Shown one piece after another: positions 43,359 through 52,472 of a stretch of 64,000 bases of DNA. The notes beneath the pieces were generated by a model, which made no database searches, was not told the origin of the DNA, and worked only from the letters and a program-made list of their open reading frames with translations. Numbering within the stretch: the first letter of the stretch is position 1; each line of letters begins with the position of its first letter. This DNA is from Paraburkholderia rhizosphaerae (lineage in GTDB: Bacteria; Pseudomonadota; Gammaproteobacteria; Burkholderiales; Burkholderiaceae): the NCBI RefSeq assembly GCF_004366595.1, contig NZ_SORE01000011.1, positions 62,001 to 126,000 on the forward strand, read 5' to 3'. A program made the translations under genes and the position numbers.

Positions 43359-43677
43359 AACCGTCCGAAGAAATCAGGCGGGTCACTGCGGGCGTCCAAG
43401 CAGGTATTTGAACATGTGGGTCAATCTTCGATGCAAATTTTTCAGAGGGAGCTATTTTTCGCATCTTAGCTTTGTCGTACAAGCCCAAGCCATATCTACG
43501 GTGACATATTCAATACGGACTACGCCTGCGGCTTTGGTGCGTTTTCCAGTAACGCCCTGCACCGATGTGTGAAAATACAGGACTTCGGCTTGCACTCCAT
43601 CAGCAGGCTCTGGCGGGATACGCCGCACGCACGCGATGTCCACCGATGCACGCTGGCCCCTAACGGAGGTTCCGCTG

Positions 43678-43817
43678 ATGCTGCGACGTATCCTGGCCCC
43701 GAGCCGCTACATCATGATCATTCCCGTCGTCGGGATGTTGTTGTGTTCCGTGGCGCTGACTTTATATGAGGTAATCGTTTTAGTCCTGGGCACGGTAAAT
43801 ACAATCCGGAAATTGGT
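43678..43817 (+). pseudogene. YqhA/UPF0114 membrane protein, 5' part, interrupted by IS
   Basis: MLRRILAPSRYIMIIPVVGM and ALTLYEVIVLV are the first transmembrane region of YqhA-family proteins. The ATG at 43678 follows GGAGG. The codon at 43816 is split by an IS110-family element and completed at 45282, where the rest of the gene resumes in the same frame. Joined, the two parts give a 162-residue protein, the normal family length. Confidence 0.85.
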
Positions 43818-45281
43818 AAGGACCTCCCCCATCGCCAGAGCGGCATCTATCGGTGTCATCATGGCTGTTGCTACGCAACCTTCAGTGAAGGGGGAAGTCA
43901 TGGAACGGATTACTCGCGTTGGTGTAGATCTGGCGAAGAATGTCATGCAGGTCCACGCAGTTGACGGTGCCGAACGTGTAGTTGCACGCAAGGCGATTTC
44001 TCGCGAACGGTTTGTGAACTGGTTTGCCAATCTTGAGCCTTGCCTGGTCGCGATGGAAGCGTGCGGCGGTGCCCATTATTGGGCCCGCAAGCTACGCGCG
44101 CTCGGACACGATGTCCGGCTCATTCCACCACAATTCGCTGCCCCCTATCGCAAAGGAGGTCCACACGTGAAGAATGATGCACAGGATGCCGAAGCGATCT
44201 GCGAGGCGGCAAGCCGCCCACAGATGCGCTTCGTGCCGATCAAGTCACCTGCCCAGCAAAGTGTGCTTGTACTTCACCGCATGCGGACCGGGTTCGTCGA
44301 GGAGCGTACCGCACTGGTGAATCGGTTGCGCGGGCTTCTTGCCGAGTTCGGCGTGTTTCTGCCGCAAGGCATCGGTTCGTTACACAAGCACTTCGTCGAC
44401 CGTCTCGAGGACGGTAGCAACGAACTTGCAGGTCCTGCGCGCCAAGCGCTGATGCGGGGCTGGGTGCAGTGCCAGGTGCTCGATCAGGAAATCGCCTGGC
44501 TCGACAAACAGATCGCTGAACACGCCGTCCACGACGAACAGGCGCAACGCTGCATGGAGGTGTGTGGCGTAGGCCCTCTGACCGCATCTGCCGCTGTCGC
44601 AACCGTTGTCAACGCACGGCAATTCAAAAATGGTCGGCAGATGGCAGCCTGGATCGGTACCGTACCCAGGCAGAATAGCAGCGGCGGCAAACAACGGCTC
44701 GGGCGCATCACCAGACAAGGTAACGACTATCTGCGAACGTTGCTATATCAAGGCGCGCGTTCGGCCATTCTTACTGCACCGCGACGCGTCGATAGGCTCT
44801 CGCGTTGGATCGTTCAACTGCAGGCCCGCATCGGCTATTACAAGACCTTGGTCGCCGTCGCCAACAAGCATGCGCGCATTCTCTGGGCCGTGCTCGCGAA
44901 GGGCGAAAAATTCGATCCATCGCATGTAAACGGTGTTCCGCGTGTGGTGAATCGCGCAACAGACATGTGAACCAGGAGCCGACAAGAAGTTACTTCCCAC
45001 TCGAAGACGCATAGGTAAAGGATAGCGAACAGGTCAGACCGGCAGCGGGCGAACTCGATGAACCGTCAGGCGCCACAGCGCATCGAATCGCCGACCCGGG
45101 GATGGAGTCCCGCTGCGCGGTTACTATCAGGGCCCGGGCGAAGCAGATCTCATCACGCCCAGAAAGGCCGTTTATAGGCATGCAGTCTGTCTCTTCGCCA
45201 TCCATGCCACTCACGCCTCGAGTGATATCGGTGCTTGACCAATGAATCATCAAAACCTGCTTGCAGAAATGGGGAGGTCCT
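43818..45281 (+). mobile_element. IS110-family insertion sequence, complete (about 1.46 kb)
   Basis: Bounded by AAGGACCTCCCC (43818-43829) and GGGGAGGTCCTT (45271-45282), a 12-bp inverted repeat. It carries one transposase gene and has no obvious target duplication, as usual for IS110. Removing 43818-45281 restores an open yqhA gene, which fixes the boundaries to within a base. The 265 bp after the transposase gene inside the element hold no further gene. Confidence 0.85.
43900..44970 (+). CDS. IS110-family transposase (356 aa)
   Basis: DEDD-type transposase/recombinase. The N-terminal RuvC-like domain shows the acidic residues in ITRVGVDLAKN, VAMEACGGAHYWARK and KNDAQDAEAICEAA. The C-terminal domain has the conserved serine region: CGVGPLTASAAVATVVNARQ, then AAWIGTVPRQNSSGGKQRLG, then GNDYLRTLLYQGARS. 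The ATG at 43900 follows GGGGGAAG; the frame opens further up only because it merges with the interrupted yqhA. It appears intact and could be active. Confidence 0.93.
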   Translation: MERITRVGVDLAKNVMQVHAVDGAERVVARKAISRERFVNWFANLEPCLVAMEACGGAHYWARKLRALGHDVRLIPPQFAAPYRKGGPHVKNDAQDAEAICEAASRPQMRFVPIKSPAQQSVLVLHRMRTGFVEERTALVNRLRGLLAEFGVFLPQGIGSLHKHFVDRLEDGSNELAGPARQALMRGWVQCQVLDQEIAWLDKQIAEHAVHDEQAQRCMEVCGVGPLTASAAVATVVNARQFKNGRQMAAWIGTVPRQNSSGGKQRLGRITRQGNDYLRTLLYQGARSAILTAPRRVDRLSRWIVQLQARIGYYKTLVAVANKHARILWAVLAKGEKFDPSHVNGVPRVVNRATDM

Positions 45282-45630
45282 TATAGGCGGTTCATTCTCC
45301 GCCAAGTCGGCAAAAAATCTGGCGGTCGGAATCGTTGAGGCCGTTGATGTGTTTCTGATCGCAATCGCTGTCTACATCATCAGTATTGGGCTCTATACGC
45401 TGTTCGTCGATGACAAGTTTGCGTTGCCGAACTGGCTGGAGATCAACGACCTTGATGACCTGAAGGGACATCTGGTCAGCGTCGTTATTGCGGTTCTCGC
45501 CGTACTGTTCTTGCGTGAGGCCGTAGCCTGGGATGGTACCCGTGACCTTGCTGCCTTTGGTGGCGCATTGGCGCTCGTGATTGCCGCCCTTACGTTCTTT
45601 CTCAAGAAAAATATCGGCCGGAGGCGATGA
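45282..45630 (+). pseudogene. YqhA/UPF0114 membrane protein, 3' part, after IS insertion
   Basis: From 45283 the frame reads IGGSFSAKSAKNLAVGIVEA, then VDVFLIAIAVYIISIGLYTLF, DLDDLKGHLVSVVIAVLAVL and a last transmembrane segment ending FLKKNIGRRR, the typical remainder of UPF0114 proteins. An internal start could give a short protein, but the first helix would be missing. Confidence 0.85.
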
Positions 45631-45911
45631 GTCTCATGTGAGGGAGGTGGCACCGCAGGTATGGACGTGGTGGACAAGGAAGATATATTTCGTTGAAGCT
45701 TTTCGCTTCGGGTTGCGATTCGGCATCTCCCCGCGCCCTTGCTGGACGAAGGCTCGGCGATCAATGCGACACGAAGCGGATGCGTTCTCGGTCCGCGTTA
45801 CAAAGTAGAGGTGGAGACCAATGTAATTGTCCGCATGCGTATCCAGAGCTGACGCGAAGTCAGCACTGGACTCCGGTGCGAACCCACCGGATATCCAGGC
45901 GCTGTACAACA

Positions 45912-46214
45912 TCAATTGGCGGCATTCAGCGCTTCCTGCGCGCGGGCACGGGAGTCCTGTACGGACTGATTGCGCTCAGCTCTTGATTCGCTGACTTCTC
46001 CCCTGAAGGTCTGTCTCGCTTCGGCCCGATTTGCGCGATGCTCCCGGTTAGCCTCGCGAACCTCCATCCGCTTTTGAACGATTGGATCGTTATGAGTGAT
46101 TGTCGCGGTTGAGTGCTCAGACACGACGGCCGATTGCTGGGCCATTGCAGGCACGGCTGTGAGCATGCCAACAACCATAAGGACTGCGCCGAATTTTTTG
46201 ACAGTGTTTTTCAT
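45912..46214 (-). CDS. Small secreted Ala/Arg/Glu-rich helical protein (100 aa)
   Basis: Signal peptide (KKFGAVLMVVGMLTAVPAMA with cleavage after AMA) and then a charged single-helix region rich in Arg, Glu, Ala (EVREANREHRANRAEARQTF). Function unknown; Burkholderiales have many periplasmic proteins of this look. The ATG at 46214 follows GAGGAAACGTT. It stands alone 280 bp downstream of the interrupted yqhA and 415 bp before the IS66 element. Confidence 0.75.
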   Translation of the reverse strand: MKNTVKKFGAVLMVVGMLTAVPAMAQQSAVVSEHSTATITHNDPIVQKRMEVREANREHRANRAEARQTFRGEVSESRAERNQSVQDSRARAQEALNAAN

Positions 46215-46629
46215 AACGTTTCCTCAATTAAATAGGTTTACTAACTTCATAGAGCTCACCATAAAGTTGACAGGGCAAAACCAGACATGCCGAAAGGTGA
46301 GTTCGTTGCGTTGCCTGTCTTTATTACGTTTTGCTGTCAGTAATTTTACTAATCGTACCCATAGCAATCAACCGCCAGGCATGCTGATGTTGCGTGGCAA
46401 ATTGTCATCCGGAAATATTTGCGTCAAACACGCCACCTTCCTCGCCCCCGGTGCTCCAACCTTACCTGCGCCTCACGTGACATGCCGCGCTGATTCCACG
46501 AAAAAGCGTCAGCAGGCATGCACCGACGATGAGGACGCCCGCTTTTCGCCGTGTATCGATTGCACGCCGAGGTGAATTCCGATGTCATCGTTTCCACCAA
46601 GTGTTTGGCCGCACAACACCGCATCGGTC
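46215..46629. other. Intergenic, no recognised gene
   Basis: 415 bp, AT-richer than its surroundings near 46220-46400. It would contain the promoter for the secreted protein at 45912. No gene seen. Confidence 0.4.
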
Positions 46630-46663
46630 GTAAGCGCCCGGTGAAGGCACGGGAGCGAGCTGG

Positions 46664-48259
46664 CTAGCTGCAATCGGGCAACGCGGGAGCCCAGCAGTGA
46701 AGAAGCAACTGTTCGATGTCTGAAGCGCGATGTGTTGGCAGGCGCGTGAGCACGTCCTTCAGATAGGCGAGCGGATCGTGCCCGTGCAATTGTGCCGAGC
46801 GGATCAGGCTCATGATGGCAGCGGCACGTTCGCCGGCGCGAAGCGAGCCCGCGAACAACCAGTTCTTCCTCCCCGTCGCCCAAGGACGGATCTGGTTCTC
46901 AATCCAGTTGTTATCAATGGGCACGTGCCCATCGTCGAGATAGCGCGTGAGCGCCGCCCAGCGATTGAGGTTGTAGTCCAGGGCTTTCGCAATTCCTGAG
47001 GCCTCTGGAACCAGGCACCGCTGCGCGCTCATCCACGCATGCAAAGCATCCATCACCGGCCTCGAACGGCTCTGGCGCAACGCACGCCGTGCATCGGGAT
47101 CAAGCACCGCGGCTTCCCGTTCGATTTCGTATAGCGTGCCGAAGTATTTCAATGCCTGCCCGGCGATCTCGCTCTGATGGTTTGCATGCAGCTCGAAGAA
47201 CTTGCGTCGCGCATGTGCAGCACAGCCGATCTCCGTGATGCCCCGGGTAAAGCTGTTCTTGTAGCCGCTATAGTCGTCGCACACCAGCTTGCCCTGCCAG
47301 TCGCCCAGGAAGGCGCGCGCATGCTCGCCAGCGCGGCTGTCGGCGAAGTCATACACGACCGCCTTAAGCGACGCGTATTGGGTCGTGGCATACGCCCACA
47401 GATACGCACGATGTGTCTTGCCTTTGCCCGGACTGAGCATCTGCACAGGCGTTTCATCCGCATGCAGTACATCCTGACGCAGGATCTGTTCGCGCAGTGC
47501 ATCGACCAGCGGCTGCAGTCGCACGCCGCACACGCCCACCCAGTCGCCCAGTGTCGACTGAGGAATCGCCAGCCCTGCGCGGGCGCAGATGCGTTCAAGC
47601 CGGTACAGCGGCAGATGATCTGCGAACTTCGATACCAGCACCCAGGCCAACAGCGCGGCCGTCGGGATGCCCTTGTCGATGATGTGCGCGGGCACGGGTT
47701 CCTGTGTCAGCGTCTCGCATTGACGGCACACCCACTTGCCGCGGATATGTCGCTCGACTGTGAACACGCCTGGCGTGTAGTCAAGCTTCTCGCTGATGTC
47801 TTCGCCAATGCGCTCGAGCTCGCAGCCGCAGTGACATGTCGTGGTATCCGGGTCGTGATGAATGTCGGTGCGCGGCAGATGCGCCGGCAATGGTGCGCGT
47901 CGCGCACGTTGCTGTCGTGATTTGCGTTCGGGCGTATCTGGCTGAAGCTGCTCGAGCTCGGCCTCGATCGCGGCCAGATCCGTATCGACCGTTTCGTCGA
48001 GCAGGCTCATCTGTTCCGTATTGAGCTGCTCGCTGCGCTTGCCGAACTGTTGCCGTTTGATGACCGAGAGTTCATGCGTGAGCTGGTCGATACGGGTTTG
48101 CCGATATTGCAGCTCCCGTTCCTTCTCACCGACTTCGCGCTCCCTGTCTGCAAGCTGGACGGCCAGCTGTGCGGCCAGTGCGCGAAGCTGGTCAGGGCTG
48201 AGCGTGGTGAGATCGACGGGCAGGTCCATGACATCGAGTCTGCCAGACACACCACGCAT
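46664..48259 (-). CDS. tnpC: IS66-family transposase TnpC (up to 531 aa)
   Basis: DDE transposase of IS66. The N-terminal coiled coil (LADREREVGEKERELQYRQT) is followed by the IS66 zinc-binding region (TTCHCGCELERIGEDISEKL; WVCRQCETL), then the catalytic part (DVLHADETPVQMLSPGKG, GWD-type LVCDDYSGYKNSF, HARRKFFELH) and the end NRWAALTRYLDDGHVPIDNN with WIENQIRPWATGRKNWLFA. An ATG at 48229 may be the true start. It looks intact. Confidence 0.92.
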   Translation of the reverse strand: MRGVSGRLDVMDLPVDLTTLSPDQLRALAAQLAVQLADREREVGEKERELQYRQTRIDQLTHELSVIKRQQFGKRSEQLNTEQMSLLDETVDTDLAAIEAELEQLQPDTPERKSRQQRARRAPLPAHLPRTDIHHDPDTTTCHCGCELERIGEDISEKLDYTPGVFTVERHIRGKWVCRQCETLTQEPVPAHIIDKGIPTAALLAWVLVSKFADHLPLYRLERICARAGLAIPQSTLGDWVGVCGVRLQPLVDALREQILRQDVLHADETPVQMLSPGKGKTHRAYLWAYATTQYASLKAVVYDFADSRAGEHARAFLGDWQGKLVCDDYSGYKNSFTRGITEIGCAAHARRKFFELHANHQSEIAGQALKYFGTLYEIEREAAVLDPDARRALRQSRSRPVMDALHAWMSAQRCLVPEASGIAKALDYNLNRWAALTRYLDDGHVPIDNNWIENQIRPWATGRKNWLFAGSLRAGERAAAIMSLIRSAQLHGHDPLAYLKDVLTRLPTHRASDIEQLLLHCWAPALPDCS

Positions 48260-48292
48260 CAGGAAGCGAAACTGTTTACGTGCGCGTCGCCT

Positions 48293-48628
48293 TCACACCA
48301 CGGTAATGGCGTGATCGCTGGCCAGCGTGCGCCACGGCAGTCCCGTGACCAGTGCCCGTAACTGTTCCTGGTTCAGCGGCAGTGCAACGGCCTGCTCGCC
48401 GTTGCTCCATATAAACCGCCCGCGATTCAGGCGCCGCGTGGCCAGCCAGATCCCCAGGCCGTCGTAGACCAGTACCTTCATTCGCGTCGAATGCCGGTTG
48501 GCAAACAGGTAAGCATGGTGCGGGCGCGCCGCGCCGAATACCTTGACCACGCGTGCGAGCAGCGTATCGGCGCCCGCACGCATGTCCACGGGCTCAGTTG
48601 CCAGCCAGATCGCGTCGATGTGGATCAT
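48293..48628 (-). CDS. tnpB: IS66 accessory protein TnpB (111 aa)
   Basis: Accessory protein needed for IS66 transposition. IWLATEPVDMRAGADTLLAR, AYLFANRHSTRMKVLVYDG and GIWLATRRLNRGRF are the family hallmarks. The ATG at 48628 overlaps the tnpA stop as ATGA, so translation is coupled; the frame is open to 48658. Followed 33 bp later by tnpC. Confidence 0.92.
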   Translation of the reverse strand: MIHIDAIWLATEPVDMRAGADTLLARVVKVFGAARPHHAYLFANRHSTRMKVLVYDGLGIWLATRRLNRGRFIWSNGEQAVALPLNQEQLRALVTGLPWRTLASDHAITVV

Positions 48629-49044
48629 CGCAACCACCCCTGTAGCCAGGCCGCGCAATCATCGGCCGCCGACACCGGCCAGTAAAGCGTAATCGTGGCA
48701 GCTCCGCGGCGAACCTCGATGCGGATCTCGCCCCGATCAGTTGCAGCAACTGGCGCTTGCAGTTGTAGTGGCACGAATGCCGTCGTCGGTGGCGGCTGCG
48801 CTTCGTCCGGCGCCGGATGGGCACCCACATGCTGTCGCGCTGCCACCACCCATCGGCGCAGCAGGTTTGCGTTCAGGCGGTAATGCAGCGCCACCGCCGC
48901 AATCGACACGTGCGGTTGCATCGCCGCGCGCACCACCATCTCCTTGAATTCCCGGCTGTGTTTGCGACGCTCTATTGCCCGCACCACTCCATCATCAATC
49001 CGATCATCGTCAGCCATCGTGTACACGTCTCCATCACGTTTCAT
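48625..49044 (-). CDS. tnpA: IS66 protein TnpA (139 aa)
   Basis: Small helix-turn-helix protein of IS66 elements: RRKHSREFKEMVVRAAMQPH, VSIAAVALHYRLNANLLRRW is the DNA-binding helix pair. The C-terminus forms the beta part shared by IS66 TnpA (GEIRIEVRRGAATITLYWPV). The start is uncertain between 49077, 49044 and 49017. Coupled to tnpB by an ATGA overlap. Confidence 0.88.
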   Translation of the reverse strand: MKRDGDVYTMADDDRIDDGVVRAIERRKHSREFKEMVVRAAMQPHVSIAAVALHYRLNANLLRRWVVAARQHVGAHPAPDEAQPPPTTAFVPLQLQAPVAATDRGEIRIEVRRGAATITLYWPVSAADDCAAWLQGWLR

Positions 49045-49107
49045 GATGGACACAATGCTCCTTCCGATGGGACGCACACCTCAACGTGCCTTTACCGGGC
49101 CCTTACG

Positions 49108-49629
49108 ATGAAATCGAATGCTCGCACTGTCAGCAGTTCTGTAGTCGCGACACCCTCACCCGTCTTGCGACATGCGCTCACTACGGGTCTCGTCGCTGGA
49201 ACGGCGGCCGCTGCTGTCGCGGGATGGCGAGCATCAGCGGAAGGCTCGACCGTATTCGCACCGCTCAATGCCGTTACCCACTGCCTGTGGCCACGGCGCG
49301 CGCTTCGTGAGACGCGGTTTAGTGCCCGCTTTACCCTCACAGGACTTGCGATCCATCAGGCCTCAGCGATCTTCTGGGCGGTTCTCTGTGAGGCTCTCAA
49401 CGCTCGACTATCGCGCGATGCCGAGGTTGTTAGCCCGGTAGCGATAGTAACTGCGGCGACGGCGACTGCGGCGGCCGCCTACGTCGTTGACTACCATGTC
49501 GTTCCGGAGAGGATTACACCGGGCTTCGACATACACCTGTCGAAACGCTCGCTTGCCGGAGTGTACGTGGCGCTTGCCGCCGGTCTCGCTGGTGCCGCAC
49601 TTTTGCGCGCCGCGCGCGCGCCGCGTTGA
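49108..49629 (+). CDS. Membrane protein of unknown function (173 aa), start abutting IS66 end
   Basis: Begins MKSNARTVSSSVVATPSPVL and has about four hydrophobic segments (GLVAGTAAAAVAGW; FTLTGLAIHQASAIFWAVL; PVAIVTAATATAAAAYVV; LAGVYVALAAGLAGAALL). The family is not recognised, though it resembles small uncharacterised Burkholderia inner-membrane proteins. The start codon lies two bases after the IS66 terminal repeat, so the native promoter and ribosome binding site are gone or supplied by the IS; there is no clear binding site. The frame runs back into the IS to 48817, without meaning. Confidence 0.65.
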   Translation: MKSNARTVSSSVVATPSPVLRHALTTGLVAGTAAAAVAGWRASAEGSTVFAPLNAVTHCLWPRRALRETRFSARFTLTGLAIHQASAIFWAVLCEALNARLSRDAEVVSPVAIVTAATATAAAAYVVDYHVVPERITPGFDIHLSKRSLAGVYVALAAGLAGAALLRAARAPR

Positions 49630-49683
49630 ACCTCATCCGTATCAACACGCTCGCAACGACGCTCATCTGGCTGTCTGTTAGCA

Positions 49684-50556
49684 ATGAATGACCAACCAGT
49701 CGAAGCGGGTGAGGATTCGAAGCCATTCCGAACTCTTGCGGGGATCCGCCCTGAATCGACGCCTATCCGGATGCAGGGGCGCTTCGTCCGCATCTTTCGA
49801 CTTGCGCTTCCAATCGCTGCAACGGAAGTCCCGGTGGTCGCAACGATTGCCATCGATACCGTGCTACTCGGACAACTCGGCGCGAGCGCCGTCGCGGCCA
49901 GCGCACTCGGTGCCGCCGTCTTCCTGTTCGTGGCGTCAATCTGCGTGAGCATCGTTTCCTCGGTTGGACACGAGGCTGCATTCAGGTGCGGACGCAGGCA
50001 GACGCGGGCGCCTAACAGCGGGTTTGCGAGCGCCGCTGCACTCGCCTGCGTCCTGGGCGTGGTCGCCGCGGTGGTCTGCATATCTGGTGGAAAATTACTT
50101 CCCTTGCTGGGTCAGGATACAGCCACGGCTGCAGGCGCCCTATGGTTCCTGTACGGTATCGCACCTGGCATGCTACCGCTGCTGATGGCGATCGGTCTGC
50201 GCGGGCTTATCGCAGCCCGGCTCCCGGCTTCGCGGCTCTTTCCTGTCGCCGCGGGCTGTGTGGCCCTCAAGACCATGCTTGCGGTCGCGACGTGGGTCCT
50301 TTTCATCCCCGCACGGAGCCCGGCGAATTCGTTTCGTGTACTTCTCGCGTGCGGTGTGACGAGTTCGCTGACATTTGCCAGCATGGCCCTACTAGCGTGG
50401 CGCGCGTATCGCCGCGCGGCGCCCGCCGAAGCTCTGAAGTTTGAGCCGCCGTCGGTTGTCGACGGCGCGTCCCGTCTGCTTCGACGAGGGGTGACCATCG
50501 GTGCCACTGCGCTACAGACCGGGTTCTTCACCGTGATCGCGATTCTGTTGTTTTGA
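49684..50556 (+). pseudogene. MATE-family exporter, C-terminally truncated (290 of about 450 aa)
   Basis: NorM/DinF-like MATE transporter. The first helices are evident: RLALPIAATEVPVVATIAID, TVLLGQLGASAVAASALGAA and following segments. Homology stops at ALQTGFFTVIAILLF, where the second bundle should begin, and a stop follows. Without the second bundle it cannot form the V-shaped transporter, so it is probably dead. It is 54 bp after the membrane protein gene and converges with mntH. Confidence 0.8.
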
Positions 50557-50635
50557 GATCCGAAATATATGACGCGGCGTTTTCCGCGTTCTGCCATAGC
50601 GAGCGCAACCGCTGTACCCGACCGACGGAGCCAAT

Positions 50636-51979
50636 CTACCGGAGGGCAGTATCGGCCAGGAGCTTTACGTTAAGGGCCACGATCACCCCTGTCACAAGCC
50701 ACGCGAGCGTCTTGACCCAGGTGCTAATGACAAATACGCCCATCTGCCGTTTGTCGGAGACGAACCGTAGCAGTGGGATTACTGCAAACGGCAACTGCAT
50801 TGAAAGGATCACCTGGCTTAGTAGAAGCAGGTGCGAGGTGCCCTTGTCGCCGTAGATCGCCGTCACCACGACTACCGGTACGATCGCGATGCCACGGGTG
50901 AGGAGGCGCCTTGACCAGGCCGGAATGCGCAACTTCAGAAAGCCTTCCATGACGATTTGACCGGCAAGCGTTGCCGTGACCGTGGAATTCAATCCGGAGG
51001 CGAGCAGCGCAAGCGCGAACAACGTCGATGCAACGCCAAGACCGAGCAGCGGCGATAGCAGTCGAAACGCTTCGCCAATTTCGGTCACGTCGGTGTGGCC
51101 GGCCTTGTGAAAGGTCGACGCGGCAACGATCAGGATCGCCGCGTTAATAAAGAGCGCGAGCATCAACGCGATCGTGCTGTCGACGGTCGCCCAGCGTATC
51201 GCGTTGCGGCGCCCCGCTTCGGTTTCCGGGTAGGCTCTGGTCTGCACGATCGACGAGTGCAGATACAGATTGTGCGGCATGACAGTCGCACCGATGATGC
51301 CGATGGCCAGGTAAAGCATTTCGGGGTTCGTGACGATTTCAGGCGACGGCACGAAGCCGCGCAGCACGGCAGCAACCGGAGGCGCAGCAGCTACGATCTG
51401 GAATGCGAAGCACAGGGCAATGACAAGCAGCAGTGTGATGACGAATGCTTCAAGAAAGCGAAAGCCCCGATTCATGAGGAGCAGCAACAGAAAGGCGTCG
51501 AGCGCGGTAATGATCGCACCCGCTATCAACGGAATGCCGAACAGTAGCTGCAGCGCGATCGCCGTGCCGATGACCTCCGCCAGATCGCACGCAATGATTG
51601 CTGCCTCGCACGCGATCCATAATCCTAGATTGACGGGTTTCGAATAGTTCTCCCTGCAGGCTTGCGCGAGATCGCGCCCAGTTGCAACGCCGAGCCGTAC
51701 CGACAGCGCCTGCAGCAAGATCGCCATCAGGTTCGATAACAGTATGACCGCAAGCAGCGTATAGCCGAACCGGGAACCGCCGGCGATATCTGTCGCCCAG
51801 TTGCCGGGATCCATGTAGCCGACGGAAATCAGGTAACCCGGGCCCGCGAACGCAAGAAAGCGCCCAACCCACCGACCTCGCCCGGGCACCCCGATAGACC
51901 GGTGTACCTCCGGCAAACTGCGGTCCATTGTCCCGTTGCCCGAACCCGGCGGAGCTGGACCCGGGCGCCCCGATCTCAT
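50636..51979 (-). CDS. mntH: Nramp-family Mn2+/H+ symporter MntH (447 aa)
   Basis: Proton-coupled importer of divalent metals, chiefly Mn2+, with 11 or so membrane helices. The metal site is formed by DPGNWATD in helix 1 (VGYMDPGNWATDIAGGS) and MPHNLYLHSSIVQTR in helix 6. Length is slightly longer at the N-terminus than usual. The start ATG at 51979 overlaps the stop of the lipoprotein gene as ATGA; an inner ATG would give MDRSLPEVHRS. It is the last gene of a minus-strand group with Mn catalase, which gives a clear Mn-for-peroxide-defence logic. Confidence 0.93.
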   Translation of the reverse strand: MRSGRPGPAPPGSGNGTMDRSLPEVHRSIGVPGRGRWVGRFLAFAGPGYLISVGYMDPGNWATDIAGGSRFGYTLLAVILLSNLMAILLQALSVRLGVATGRDLAQACRENYSKPVNLGLWIACEAAIIACDLAEVIGTAIALQLLFGIPLIAGAIITALDAFLLLLLMNRGFRFLEAFVITLLLVIALCFAFQIVAAAPPVAAVLRGFVPSPEIVTNPEMLYLAIGIIGATVMPHNLYLHSSIVQTRAYPETEAGRRNAIRWATVDSTIALMLALFINAAILIVAASTFHKAGHTDVTEIGEAFRLLSPLLGLGVASTLFALALLASGLNSTVTATLAGQIVMEGFLKLRIPAWSRRLLTRGIAIVPVVVVTAIYGDKGTSHLLLLSQVILSMQLPFAVIPLLRFVSDKRQMGVFVISTWVKTLAWLVTGVIVALNVKLLADTALR

Positions 51980-52262
51980 CCTGCCGGCCCCTGATGTTTA
52001 GCCTTGCACGCACTGAAGCCGACGTTCCAGCCCAGGACATATTGTGCGTCGTAGTTGAAACGTGTCGCGTCCCTCACCAGTTTGAACTTCGGATCGCCCG
52101 CAGCGAAGTATCCGCTTTGGCAGCCATCCTTGTACCCCTCGACGTACGCGGATGACCGGCCTTCTTTCCGTAGCTGTGCAGTCGTCGCGTCTGGGTCTGT
52201 CTGACAGCCCATCAACGCCGTTGACATCACGACTCCAGATAAACCAGCTGTCGCTGTTTCAT
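51976..52262 (-). CDS. Small lipoprotein with a frameshift in its signal peptide
   Basis: The main frame has a lipobox, STALMGC, then mature TDPDATTAQLRKEGRSSAYV and a Tyr/Gly-rich body (GYKDGCQSGYFAAGDPKFK; YVLGWNVGFSACKA). The best start is an ATG at 52262 with GAGG upstream (MKQRQLV), but it is one base out of frame with the lipobox; one extra T near 52242 would give a perfect lipoprotein signal, MKQRQLVLSGVVMSTALMGC. It is therefore either a one-base deletion or a sequence error. An ATG at 52227 is in frame but too late for export. Function unknown; translation is coupled to mntH. Confidence 0.6.
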
Positions 52263-52472
52263 GATGGCCCTCGTCTGTCCCGGACAATGATCGACTGAGG
52301 CCATCACGAGCCCTCAGCCGGCCGTTGCTCACGTCCACCCGCTGATGGAAAGCATGAGGGCACCCGCCCACACCAGCACCTGATAAGCAAGCATCCATTC
52401 TTTTTTCATGATGCGTTCCTGAAAACGCGCGCACTATCCGGTCCCGGTGATGCGCGCCCGCACCGGTGCAGC

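Larger units (their letters stand above)
46630..49106 (-). mobile_element. IS66-family insertion sequence, complete (2477 bp)
   Basis: Terminal inverted repeats start GTAAGCGCCCGGTGAAGGC (46630-46651, plus strand) and, on the minus strand, GTAAGGGCCCGGTAAAGGC (49106-49085), 20 of 22 identical. tnpA, tnpB and tnpC lie inside on the minus strand in the standard order. The 8 bp outside each end differ (catcggtc, gatgaaat), so the usual 8-bp target duplication is absent. Confidence 0.88.
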
